The notes beneath the pieces were generated by a model that saw nothing but the letters and a program-made list of their open reading frames with translations, was not told the DNA's origin and ran no database searches. 64,000 nt of DNA from Craterostigma plantagineum (Eukaryota; Streptophyta; Magnoliopsida; Lamiales; Linderniaceae). The stretch is from positions 182,001-246,000 of the forward strand of contig JAPQWV010000745.1 of the NCBI GenBank assembly GCA_027422505.1. The letters run 5' to 3'. The translations under genes and the position numbers were made by a program. Positions 13,735-25,578 of the stretch are shown here, piece after piece. Positions within the stretch are counted from its first letter, which is position 1. Every line of letters begins with the position of its first letter.

Positions 13735-14915
13735 TTTTATTTATTTATTTATTTGGATTATTTATTGGTATTATTTATTCGTATTATTTATTTGGATTAT
13801 TTATTTGTATATTTTATTTATATTATTTATTTGTATTATTTATTTGAATTATTTATTTGTATTATTTATTGGTATATTTTATTTATATTATTTATTTATA
13901 TTATTTATTTGGATTATTTATTTGTATTATTTATTTGTATTATTTATTGGTATTATTTATTTGGATTATGTATTTATATTTTGGATTATTTATTTGTATT
14001 ATTTATTTGTATTATTTATTGGTATTATTTATTTGGATTATGTATTTGTATTATATATTAGGATTATTTATTTGTATTATTTTTTTGTATTATTTATTGG
14101 TATTATTTATTTGGATTATTTATTTGTATTATTTATTAGTATATTTTGTTTATATTATTTATTTAATTATTTGTATTATTTATTGGTATTATTTATTTGT
14201 ATTATTTATTTGGATTATTTATTTGTATATTTTATTTGGATTATTTATATGTATATTTTATTTGGATTATCTATATGTATATTTTATTTATATTATTTAT
14301 TTGGATTATTTATTGGTATTATTTATTTGTATTATTTATTTGGATTATTTATTTGTATTATTTATTTGTATATTTTATTTATATTATTTATTTATATTAT
14401 TTATTTGGATTATTTATTTGTATTATTTATTTGTATTATTTATTGGTATTATTTATTTGGATTATGTATTTATATTTTGGATTATTTATTTGTATTATTT
14501 ATTTGTATTATTTATTGGTATTATTTATTTGGATTATGTATTTGTATTATATATTAGGATTATTTATTTGTATTATTTTTTTTGTATTATTTATTGGTAT
14601 TATTTATTTGGATTATTTATTTGTATTATTTATTAGTATATTTTGTTTATATTATTTATTTGGATTAATTATTTGTATTATTTATTGGTATTATTTATTT
14701 GTATTATTTATTTGGATTATTTATTTGTATATTTTATTTGGATTATTTATATGTATATTTTATTTGGATTATCTATATGTATATTTTATTTATATTATTT
14801 ATTTGGATTATTTATTTGGATTATTTATTGGTATTATTTATTTGTATTATTTATTTGGATTATTTATTTGGTATTATTTATTTGGATTATTTATTTTTAT
14901 ATTTATATTCGAAAC
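13735..14915 (+). repeat. Degenerate TTATTT(GGA/GTA/GGTA) satellite array
   Basis: About 1.18 kb built from 12-14-bp words such as TTATTTGGATTA and TTATTTGTATTA. It yields long spurious open frames rich in Ile, Tyr, Leu and Phe in all three plus-strand frames, because the words contain no stop. A higher-order copy of ~500 bp is present: the rare word ATGTATTTATATTTTGG occurs near 13966 and again near 14463 with matching flanks. Confidence 0.9.
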
Positions 14916-15324
14916 GGAATAAATATGCAAAGAAATATTGAAAACATATAGAAAATCCGTCCGATACAATAAAAGATAAAAAAAAACAATAGCAACAGCG
15001 TTAAGGAGCCTGGCGCCACCGGTCGTTAATATAAATTTAATTTCTTTTACGTATAACGCTATTTCATTTACGTATTATCGCTTGCTCCCTATTTCATTTT
15101 TCACGAATAACGCAAAAATAAATTTAATTTCTTTTACGTATTTTAAGACACGACATCGCACGTCAGTTTATAGAGGAGAATGGAATTACCTGAGGAGGCC
15201 GGTGGCAGATCGTCGCCGGATGACTCAAACGATGCTCCATCATCCGGCACACCATAATCCAACGGGGGGGGGGGGGGGGGGTTCTACTGCTTCCCCCGGG
15301 TAGGGTCTTTCCACCCTTGGTCTG

Positions 15325-15665
15325 TAATTAAATAATCCAAATAAATAATATAAATAAAATATACAAATAAAATATACAAATAAATAATACAAATAAATAA
15401 TACACATAAATACCCCAAATAAATAATACAAATAAAATAAACCAAATAAATAATATAAATAAAATATACAAATAAAATATACAAATAAATAATACAAATA
15501 AATAATACACATAAATAACCCAAATAAATAATACAAATAAATAATATAAATAAAATATACAAATAAAATATACAAATAAAGTCGATACAAATAAATAATA
15601 CACATAAATAACCCAAATAAATAATACAAATAAATAATATAAATAAATAATATAAATAAAATATA
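15325..15665 (-). repeat. Inverted counterpart of the TTATTT array
   Basis: About 340 bp of AAATAAATAATACAAATAA words, the reverse complement of the array at 13735-14915. A ~120-bp sub-block (AATACACATAAATA...) is repeated three times. Together with the left array it could pair as a long imperfect hairpin. Confidence 0.9.
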
Positions 15666-15689
15666 ATGTAATTAAAAGATTAAAAAAAA

Positions 15690-15985
15690 AATTCGACCGA
15701 AATAAGATTTCGTTCGGTACTGTAACCGACCGAAATTTGGTTTCGGTCGGTACTATACCGACCGAAACCTGATTTCGGTCACTACTGTGCCGACCGAAGC
15801 ATGATTTCGGTCGGCACTGTAACCGACCGAAGCGTGATTTCGGTCGGCACAGTACCGACCGAAGCATGATTTCGGTCGGCTCTGTAACCGACCGAAATCA
15901 ATTTTCGGTCGGTTACAGTACTAACCGAAATTATGTTTCGGTCAGTACTGTAACCGACCGAAATTGTTGTTCGGTCGGTTTTTTT
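15690..15985. repeat. Tandem palindrome block, right side of the foldback element
   Basis: About eight units spaced 34-36 bp, each ACCGACCGAA-N6 to 8-TTCGGTCGGT. Units are joined by short linkers (TACTGTA, CACTGTA, CACAGTA) that form part of the palindromes. The central bases vary freely (atttgg, acctga, gcatga), the arms do not. Confidence 0.85.
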
Positions 15986-16369
15986 TTTTTTTTCGCCGAA
16001 CGAAAATACGTTAATTTGGCTTACCAGTCGTGAAAAAAAACCCTTTCCCTTTCCTAGTCCCTGTCGGCGATCCATTGCGATTTCAGTTTTTGTTTTTTGG
16101 TCTGATTTGGATATGCGAAATTGTTTTTTCTTGTTTATTATAATTTTCTCTTTTTAAATTAATTTAAATATCATAAGGGCAAAATCGTCTTTTTCTAGCC
16201 CTTTAGGGGGCGGTAACAAGTAAAAAGGGGGCGGTAAATAGTAATCCCCAGCTACAGATACGAAAAAAAGAATTTGCCTACAAAGTAATAAACAGACAAG
16301 AAACAACATATTAACCAACTCAGATTCGACGAGTAACTCGATTTGTGATACGATCCCAAGTCCTGTCTC

Positions 16370-17316
16370 CTATCTTCTTCCCTCTTGCTTTTCCTTGCGC
16401 GACGAACCGTTTGCAGATCTTTTTAGCTCCCATGGAGGCAGACAACCTTTTAAAGGCGACTGTATCAACAACGAAGAACTAGACAGCTGCTTTTGTCTGG
16501 ACGAAATCGAAGAGAGGCAACTGAAACTACTCCTCAATCTCATCTTCTCGCTCTCTATGGTTTTGGGATCGTTTTGGGCCGAGTTAATCTTAAGTGCTTG
16601 GGGCATGCAACAGTTAAACATCAAACCTTCATAATAAAAGAAGGCACAAGCTTTATATCATCGATACAGCAATCAGAAAAATCAATCAACTATCGACGTG
16701 AAAAGTTGTTATTTTCCAGCAGACTGACCTAATCTGGCGAGGCGATTGACCCATTTCGGGATCTTTTTCCCTGTCAGTTGGTAGCAGATATCCTTGCAGA
16801 AATGATTGCAGTTCTTTACGATTAAATGATAGGTATCGCCGTTGTAATTTGCTGCTTGGCGCTCCATAAACTCCCTAACTTGAGAAGGGTCGAGCGAAGT
16901 TGTACCGATGAATATGGATTTCCTAAACTTAAATCCAGGACATTGACGAGGCTCGACTTCAAAGACGCCACTCGACGAATAGTCGTGCGCTCCAAATGCA
17001 TATTCCACGCCATGAACTGTGAAGTTTAAGGGGAAAAAAAAAAAAGAAAGCCCTTCATATCTAATTACTACGACCAATGGAATGTTGTAATGACTTTGCT
17101 TGCACCTTCTACGCCCGAGTGAAATATGCCAAGCCCAGCCCAGTAGACGTAGCCATTCATAGGCGTAAGATCGTAGACATTGATGTACACAGGCGTAGAT
17201 TTGTGACTGTCATTGTCTGACTTCACTTTGGAAAACAAACAGAAGCGTCGAGCAGATTTCTCGGTCAAACGGAGTGGCATTATCGATTTCCATCTTTTCT
17301 TGGATCTTAATGTCAT
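16370..17316 (-). CDS. DeSI-like PPPDE-family cysteine protease (deSUMOylase/deubiquitinase)
   Basis: Exons in transcript order are 17316-17106, 17016-16729 and 16626-16370, giving 756 nt (251 aa). The PPPDE domain spans about residues 40-190. It includes VYINVYDL, the catalytic His in GIFHSGVEVHG (formed across the first junction), YAFGAHDY, EPRQCPGF and the catalytic Cys in KNCNHFCKD. The C-terminal tail has RLRSSFSCLSSIS and GCLPPWELKRS, typical of the plant clade. Family members cleave ubiquitin- or SUMO-type conjugates. Reading past the second donor would give a false stop just after RLARLG, so the third exon is needed. Both introns are GT-AG. Confidence 0.9.
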
Positions 17317-19536
17317 AACTGTTTCTGTAAGGATGTGAGTAGAAGCTCTCGTGCACCTGAGAAGAAAGCAGAAGAGCCAACGTTAGAATAGCTTAGAAAA
17401 CACAGCACTGCTAGAAAGCATGGGCCGACTTCTCCGTGATTCTATTACAAGGAGAAGTTTCTAGGATTGAAGCAGAGTAGATAAACCTTTCCAGGAGATA
17501 TATTTGTTATAAGAACTATTCAGGTAGAAGCAATAAACTATTGAATTGTTGAAAGTAAACAGAGACTTTTCCAACTCGTGGAAGTCAAACTCGATAGGAG
17601 AGGGAAGCCACTAATTATTGGTTGTTGATTAAATAGACTTTGCACCTACTGCGATGAGATATGCATGTGTAGTAATTTGGATCAATCAGTGACCATGGAT
17701 GTTGTAATTGAGAAGTTGTGATTATAACAGATGTGCCAAACATAAGATGACACACAACCCACAAACTTGAATTCAATTGTATGCCATTGATAAAGACGTT
17801 AATAATAATAAAAGAAATAAATTCGATTTATCATGTTAATCCTAGAAAGTGAAAACTCGGCCAGGTATTGTTGCAATTATGGACCATTACTACAGTATGA
17901 GGTAATCTCAAGCTTTCAAGAAATTCGAAGTTTAGCTTTTCTTCCCCACTAAACCTAAATCTCGGTGGAACAACAGCACAAAACCAAACTGCACACCCAT
18001 TAAAAGGTAATAACAGCTTAGCAGTAAGAAAAACAACTGGGATTCAGATGTCAAAGAGGCTTTCTCTAGTTGGAAGGGAACACGAATCGTCACTAAAAGC
18101 TAACATATATGAAGATCCTAGCTTTACAATATATGAAGAAAGAAAGAAAAACATTTCCTCAAAAGAACTAACAGACTCAGATGGAAAATGGCACAGCTGA
18201 AACATGCTAAAGATTCAAGCTTTCACATTACTGCTAGTATAAAAACCAGAGAGACAGAGAACCCTGAACCTTTAGAGAGCGCTGTCTTTGTTTGGTTCGT
18301 TTTTCTGACAAGTCCCAAGTAACTAAACACCGAAGAATGAAGAAGGGATCACTGAGATCAGAGTCTTATAAAGATTAAAACAACGATGAACAAAAATAAT
18401 TGTAAGTAGGGCTAAGGTAGGAATGGACTATGGAGACGATATCATAGAAGAAAAGTCCACAAAGAGGTCACATCGGGTCTCTAAATCAAGAACCCACATG
18501 TGCGCTTGAATACAATGTAAATGTAATTCTCCACCATATTAAACCCAATTTATTTATTTAACTCACAGAGCGTGATGATAAGGGAATTTCAAAAGTGTAC
18601 ATTTATTATTCTTTTCTTCGGCTATTTATGTGGCTGTTTTCCTTGGGAAAAGTAACACTGACAAAAGTGATAAATGACAAGCCACGTTGCATCGACGGAA
18701 AAAACAAATATTCAATTTCAGGAGGTTTTGTATCCATTCCCTCTGTAGATTCTTTTATTGAATTTCGAGTTGGACGTGGATTTTATTACCGAAAATGAGA
18801 AAGAATGATGATCCAGATTTTTCTTTCTATATTCATCTCGTAAAGAACTTGTCTCCTTGATCGTTGGTTATGATGATTACACAATGTTTCAAACGAAGTT
18901 TTTATTTACCACAACAAACCGTCTTTTACTTCGCTTTTTTTTTTTTTCTGAAGCAGCTTGTATTTTCATCTTGCATAGTTTCTGAAATAAAATTCTCAAT
19001 CTATGGAAATTCAAAGGAGTAACGTCAGTTCTTGCAAAAATGACAACAGTTCCAAAAGGGTCCACAGCTCACATGCAAACTGTTGTTGTATGAGGTAAAA
19101 TCTATCAAGAAAGTATGTGTATGCAAGTATACTACAAGGGTTATTTTATTACATCGCATTAAACATGCTCGCATGTGAGAATACAAAATGTTGAAGTATG
19201 GGCAGCTATGGTTTGCAAACTGGACAACGTGTGAAAGAACACTACTTACTTTAAAGAAGACTTGGATGTATTACAAGTCGAGGAGATGACTTTAATAATG
19301 GAAGTCCACTGAATTATGTGAGTTAGAGAGTTCGAACAAAAACATGTTTGCCAACTGCCACATGTGATAATAATATGCACAGCTATTTGTGTTCTGTCTT
19401 TAAAACTTCCACGAAACTTTATATCATTTAGAAGTCATCATAATATATATGAACTTAAGCTTTAGGCTTTTCAGGTCAAAATGATATGTACATATTCTGA
19501 AAACGTCGATCTATCTATAATCTCATCTCAAGCATG
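17317..19536. other. Intergenic, 2.2 kb
   Basis: DNA between the DeSI-like gene (its promoter side) and the 3' end of the JAC1-like gene. It is AT-rich with scattered short open frames, none with codon bias, homology or splice-consistent borders. The first ~150 bases upstream of 17316 are probably 5' leader. I see no transposon ends, tRNA or conserved hairpin. Confidence 0.4.
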
Positions 19537-21877
19537 TTAAACACCAAGCGTGTTGAAATGATCCCAAGCCTCCTGCAATATAAATTCAAAAGATGGGATG
19601 CATTTAACTGAAAAAAATTGCAAGGAATTGTTACATGTATCAAAATTACCTGAAGAATATCGAGGACCTTTTCTGCAATATACTTGTGATCACTTGCAGC
19701 GCCTTTTTGCTGCAATTTATCAGGATGAACCCTAAGTAGAGCTTTCTGATATGCCCTTTTCACTGAGTTTGATTCGATCAAATCGACAAGTGCTATTGGC
19801 TGCCATCCACTTCCTTGCCAAAGAACCTGCGATGAGATAAGATATATATCGTTGTTTGTATTTGTAATATACTTGAAACTGTGTAATAAATAATGTTGTG
19901 ATATATGTTGTAATAAGGCATTACATATTGCAGAGTTGAGAGTAAGGAGCGAATGTTCCCTTTCTTGCCTACTGACCATTGATGGATTTTAGCATCTAAA
20001 GCCTGCATATTATAAATATATGGTTAGTCTTTTACAAGGTTATAAGAACAAGTTCAGAATCTGAGAAAAAATTGTAAGAGAAATGAATGACTTACTTTGA
20101 TGTCCTCGGAACTTTCTTTGTTCTGTGTACTTCTCCGGCGATCGTCGGATAATTCTTGAACCTGTCGAAAGGGAAACGAAGGAATGTCAAGAAGAAAAAA
20201 AGTACAGTTACGTTAAGTTTGGCGTTTGAACTTAATTAACAATCAAATTTCGTTACGTATATGTACCAAGAAGTCGCATTCCAGTGGATCATCTAAATTT
20301 TCCATCGAAGCCTTCGATTCCCGGCGACGTGGATCTGAGAGCAAAACATGTCAAAAGATCGAATTTTTTATAAATAGATAAACGCAGAAAGATCCTAAAA
20401 AACCTGTCGAAAAGTCATTCCTATGGTTGCTAGAAGAATGGCTTTGAGTCTTAGTATCAGTAGTGAATTGCTTTGCTTCATCCTTTCCGTCTTCAACATA
20501 GAAACATAAAATCACACATCAGTCCTTCGTCTTCATACTGATTTAGTCCTTTTGCATTACCTTAAAAGTCACATTTTTCTGATCATTTTCATGATTCTCA
20601 GAGCTTAAGTTTTGTTCGCCTTTTGGCATATTGACGTCGGACTTATTCTCATTTTGTCGAACGCTTCCATGCTTCCATCTATAGCTTCGGCTTCCCTTTT
20701 GAACATCATCGAACTTGACTCTCGAATCGCCTTCTTGGTTGAATTTTTGAACAAATTCTCTGATCTTTCCCTTGACTCCACCCTTTTTGTCACCTTCTAA
20801 CACGTTTTTTTCTAGTTTTTCGTTGCTCTTTGGACCCTTTTCGTTTTTCTTCGCGTTTTCGACGTACCCTTCATCGGCTACCTTGTCTTCTTTCGCTTCG
20901 GCGACCTTCCCTGCAAATCGAAAAGGAAGAACAATTGCAGCGTTAGCTCGAAAAAAATAGCCAAAAACATTTGATCGACGCTTCTTTCTTTCACAATACC
21001 ATCCAAAGTCTTCACTCCACACATCTTCTCCACAGCTTCAACAAATGGCGATTCATCGACAGGCATTTCTGCCATCTTTTCTCCGCTCGTCGAAACGTTC
21101 TTCTTCTTCGCACCCACTTCTTCGAAGGACGAAAATCCTCCATCGGCAAAGCTATCGAATTTATTCATCATATATTTCGAATCGATCAGCGCCGGGACGT
21201 CCGTTCCACCCCATTTATAAATCGAGAAATGAAACTGATCAGTGGATGATGGTAAGCCCTCGGCAGTACTACTGCTGCCCATAGAACTTCGACTCGCTTT
21301 GTTCGAAAATCTCGATAAAGGAGACGAAGCGTAACAGCGCTCCATCGCTTTGGTTAACTTCGGAAGACTACCATAGAGAAAAAAACCCAGAAAATATTTC
21401 AAGGAACTAACTGATAGTAGTCACAGATGAAATTCTCTCGTACCTGAACTGAGAAGGAAGTGAAACACCAAGATCTTCGAGCTTGGGCGGTGAAGACTTC
21501 GAAGGGCTCGATTTAAGAACATTATCCCTATCTCTATCGATTCTTCTCGGCGCAAAGTCGTCGCCTCTGAATATGTCGCCGTAGAAATCGTCGCTGTGTT
21601 GATGATGATGATGATGCTGTCTTCTTCTTACCGCACTACAAGCGCTGCTTCCATTGCTTTCCTCGCCGCCAAACACTGGCTTATCGCTGTTCCAAGGAGA
21701 TGACAATAATCGTTCGTTTTCCGATTCGATTGATTCTGAGCTGAAACTGCACCTCACTCTCACTTCTTGCATCGAAAATCGCCTCGGTGGGCCCCCAAAG
21801 ACGTCGTCGAAGTCCATCTCTTCATTAGGGAGATAGTCCAACGTCATATTTTGTCTGTGTATGAGTTTCTTCTCCAT
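19537..21877 (-). CDS. JAC1: Auxilin-like J-domain protein, JAC1-type (chloroplast photorelocation)
   Basis: Exons in order: 21877-21444, 21367-21000, 20910-20561, 20482-20404, 20334-20267, 20161-20096, 20002-19925, 19826-19650 and 19572-19537 (1656 nt, 551 aa). The N-terminus has the [11 protein letters not shown] block, a poly-His stretch encoded by a GAT-type repeat near 21600, and FSIYKWGG. The centre is low-complexity, Lys- and Glu-rich and probably disordered. The C-terminal ~110 residues are the auxilin-type J domain: YVLWQGSGW, the HPD motif in [13 protein letters not shown], and the ending [14 protein letters not shown]1 mediates blue-light chloroplast accumulation, and auxilins uncoat clathrin vesicles. 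The exon 4 acceptor at 20483 was chosen because it alone keeps frame; its pyrimidine tract is poor. It could instead be a close paralogue of JAC1. Confidence 0.85.
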
Positions 21878-22413
21878 TATCTAATATCTATGGTTACATC
21901 AAGCTTTGATGAGGTTTTTACTACTAAGGCTCTGTTTTTATGAACTTTCAGCATTGAGAAAACAGGGCAGTGCAGCAGAAGATAGGAGAAAGAAATCAAA
22001 ACTAGACGACAAAGAGAGGGAATGAGATTAAACTGAAACCACAAAAAAAAAAAAGCCATTGATTTTCGGAATTCTTCAAGGTTCTGACGAGGATAAGAAA
22101 GAATTAGAGAGAACAAACAAACGTTAGCATTCATATATATCAGATTTTTTCTGTGGCGCACGTTGCTTGAATCTTCATATTATGTGACGGGAAATGTATT
22201 GTTATTTATTATGATTTTCAAAGCTGAGATCGACATTCATAAAAAAGACAAAATAGGGGGTCGCTTTTAACATTTAGTTCCAAGAATTTCAAAAATTTCA
22301 GCGCTACTACGTTGTAATTAGTACCAAGAGAGAGTTTTCTTTGTCTGAAGATCTCGAAAAAAAAAAAATCAGCATAGAGAGAAACTGTTTCATCCCTTCT
22401 TTCTTTCTTTCAT
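21878..22413. other. Intergenic between JAC1-like and EXS genes
   Basis: This is the 5' flank of the JAC1-like gene and the 3' flank of the EXS gene. It is AT-rich and no exon is recognisable. Confidence 0.4.
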
Positions 22414-25400
22414 CTATACACTATGACCACCACCATTAGAGCTGAGTAACCTCTCATCCTCTTTAGGCATATCCATCATAGACAAATGAATGTTGTTAGA
22501 TTTGGAGTTGTTGGTCGTCTTATTCCATTCGTTCTCCACGCGAAAGAACACCCATTGGAATCGCCTGAATATTTCCAGCGCCGTTATCGCAAACACAGTG
22601 AGGTAGTTATGACGAAGATGGGCAGATAATTTGTAAGTCCAAGTGCATCTCAGAATAAGATTGCTGCCTAATACCCAGAAATAAACCTGCAAATTTCCAA
22701 GTGATGAGCTGAAATTGATAAGAACCATCAATCTTCATGCGATTTGGTGGAAAGGTTTTACCCATGTTCTTCCGTATAACAGGTGAGATACCACATGGGG
22801 TCGGCTGAACTTGAAGATCCGAGTAAAGCAGCTGGAGAGAGAGAGAGATATGAGAGAGAGAGAGAGATTGAAACAGTTTCAAAGATAGATGTACCTCAGG
22901 TCCCAGTCTCTAGTAATGTCCCAGTAGAACGAGTATAGAGAGTTCAACACGCTCGACATGAGCCACAGAGGTCGATACATATTCGTCCATTTCTCGGGAA
23001 AGACGTGATATTTCAGGGCGGAGAGGAAAATGACAGGTACTGCGGTTGAATACTTTAAAGCTGAAAAAAAATAACAAAGTCAATGAGTAAGTAGTAAATA
23101 GGTTGTGAGGAACCTAATAACGACCCTTTTCTAAGCAATAAGATTACTGTGCAAATACAACTAAATTGACATAACTTACCATTCAAAAGAGCTGTCTTTT
23201 CTCTTGTATCCTTGTACTGTCGGAGGCATTGAAATAACCGGAAAAAATAAGGCAACACGAGGACAACTGGTATAGCGACAGCGTGACTTCCACAAACAGA
23301 ATTGGCATCAAACCATGCAATCGTAGCAACCTGCGTATTGGACAAGTCTCACAAAAGGCAAGAGCCAACATAAAGGAAAACAAATGCATTGCAAATGATA
23401 CAAAAGATGAGATTCGAATACTCAAGGTCTCAACCAACATAAAGGAAAAATAAGCAAGAGCAATAACTGCCACGATGAACATCAATGCGAGTATGACAAT
23501 GGAGAAGATTATTCCCACCTGACGATGGACCATGCGACAAACTGAACGCTCCAAATCTGAGAAAACCTGCAGGAGGGAGGAACACGAATCAAGATGATAT
23601 ATTGTGTTAGCTACGTGAAAAGGCTTCAAATTAGCTGATAAAATAGAAAGATGCATACCTTTGACATTGAGGTGAATATATCAGCCAAGAAGAAGTCTGC
23701 AAATGATATAGCCTGAATTTCGGGAAGTAAAATTGTGTGAGTTTAGATTATAGCTTCTATCTAACGACCTTAGAGTAAAATTAATCAGTAAACCCGTGTA
23801 TGATTAGAAAGTTCATCTAGGATGGTCGCAATAAACCTCACCTGTAATGGGAGAACTATTCGCCAGAGAGTTCGTAGAAAAAAGTACCGTGATGGCAGAT
23901 AGAAGATGTCAAAGGGAAATATGAGGGTCATTGCAATGGCAATGTATAGTAGCACCTGCAGTTTTCAAATACACGGCTTTAGGGTACTTTAGCATGAAGC
24001 TAGGTATAAGTCTTGTTATATTGAGCAGAAAGGAGACAAGGCCAGTTCTAGAATAGAAAGAGGGAGATAAAATATTTTTCTTTGGAAAAAATCAAAAAGG
24101 AAAAGAAAACACTGGTTGTGAAGCATCTATACATAAAAACGAATAAGGCTGGATGGACGTAAAAAGGTTTTCAGAGAAGAAGCATCTATTACACTGGTTG
24201 TGAAGCAGCCAATGAAACCTCTCCATGAGAATAAAGATATAGGTAAGCCGTCATACTAGTCGGGACTATGGTTGTCATCCAGGTGGCACACTGAGACATC
24301 ACACAAACGAAACGCAAATAAAGCACAACCAAACATTGGACATTCGGGAAAAAATGACATAAAAGCTATATAAATTTGTCGGAGAATAAGTCTACGTTCA
24401 GAAAATGCAAACCTTCCATATGTCCCTATGAGTGAGGTGGTTCTGATCCAAGTCAAAGATTTTAGCATAGCCAATGTTGGCCTGGGAAAAAACCCAAAGA
24501 TTTATTCCCCAGAGCCACACCATCATTGCCTGCAGTATCACGATAATACATGCCCAAAATGATCCGGAAGGAAGTTCGATAGCATTACGCATATATAATC
24601 ATGTACCATAAAATTTAACTGACCACAAGAAGAAGTGGATTATAATACAAAAAAGCCTCGTATAAAAATAAATCACGTAGGTCGGCACTCATTCTCATAA
24701 CTGAATCCCATCCGATCTGCAATTATTGGTGAAAAACAATGATGATCAGCCAGATGGTAATTTATATAGAGGTCAACATGTTCATGCTCAAAACAAGTTC
24801 AGGTTGTAACGAACGAGGATTTGAAACTGACCTTGCAACAAGTGAAGCCCCAAATGATAAACATCATCACCTGTAAGCAAATTTAATGCTAAAAATCAAC
24901 CATAGCCATTAAAAATTGAAAAAAAAAAAAAGATTGTATTTCCTACGGTCTAGAATCTTACTGTTGAACATTATCAAGCAAGCATTTCTGAGATTAAGTT
25001 TCCTGTAACTCAAAAATCAAAATCAAACTGTACTCCATCTCTTTCTCATTAAAATGAAACCCAACGCTTTCCATCTCAAGTACTTATTTCAGTTTTGCAA
25101 AAACTACTATTTCATTATCTCAACATGGGAGAAAATGCCTTAAAGACAAAAAATTTTAGCATGATGGTATGCTCTCCAATGTGGAAAGAGAGATCAAACC
25201 AAATTAACTTCTGATTTATCAAATTTTCCTAATTAAGTTTTACACATCAAAACAGATAGAAGGGGATGTCACCTTAAGCCTCCACAACAAAACAGGAGAT
25301 GGCATTATAGCAGCGCCGCTCAATGGGACGCCCCCAGACTTCATTTCACTAGACTCTAAAGAGTGTAAAGAATCTTCTTCCGAACTATTTCCTTTTTCCC

Positions 25401-25578
25401 CTAGCACATAATGTATTTTAGCCATGTTTCCAATTAGGGAAGAGAAAAAGAACTAAAGCGAATAAGAGAACATTATTTCATTCTGCAAAAGCTTACCAAT
25501 ATCAAAAACAACCTGTCGGCTGCCAGATTTTCGTAAATGAGGGCTATTGTTGGGAGCACTCACAAGACCTCCAAACAT
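22414..25578 (-). CDS. EXS (ERD1/XPR1/SYG1) domain membrane protein without SPX
   Basis: Thirteen coding exons in order: 25578-25497, 25400-25273, 24870-24832, 24716-24624, 24529-24413, 24290-24195, 23955-23842, 23712-23659, 23566-23519, 23330-23180, 23060-22895, 22831-22762 and 22686-22414 (1431 nt, 476 aa). The start MFGGLVSAPNNSPHLRKSGS and the EXS signatures match the plant family typified by At2g32295: DLRDLFLYEAF, FDLDQNHLTHRDIWK, SDLERSVCRMVHRQ, YSFYWDITRDWDL, and LTVFAITALEIFRRFQW with ENEWNK. Several hydrophobic segments span the protein. Yeast Erd1 and related EXS proteins act in Golgi retention or phosphate export; the role of this SPX-less plant protein is not established. All introns are GT-AG. 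Exon 2 must start at 25400, inside a longer open frame, to keep phase. Confidence 0.9.

Larger units (their letters stand above)
13196..16245. mobile_element. Non-autonomous foldback DNA element, about 3.05 kb
   Basis: The ends are inverted repeats of about 65 bp. The left end starts CTATTCACCGCCCCC and repeats CACCGCCCCC about 18 bases later; the right end carries the reverse complement (GGGGGCGG...GGTAAATAG). Inner arms also match in inverted orientation (an ATCCAAATCAGA block about 135 bases from the left end and again near 16098-16111). Inside are, in order, a palindrome block, a long TTATTT-type array, a 400-bp unique core with a run of 18 G (15264-15281), an oppositely oriented AT array, and a second palindrome block. 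No transposase frame is present. I could not identify a clear target-site duplication. A shorter relative lies at 55081-55926. Confidence 0.85.

Noticed and set aside
13598..14951. Long overlapping open frames rich in Ile/Tyr/Leu/Phe (up to 319 codons)
   Set aside because: They translate the TTATTT satellite, are open in all three frames on one strand, and have no start context or homology.
15240..15867. Minus-strand open frames of similar composition
   Set aside because: Shadow of the inverted AT array and palindrome block.
13483..15985. CRISPR-like regular repeats of ~35 bp
   Set aside because: The genome is a plant; units are palindromic and variable with no constant repeat/unique spacer pattern, inside a transposon-like element.
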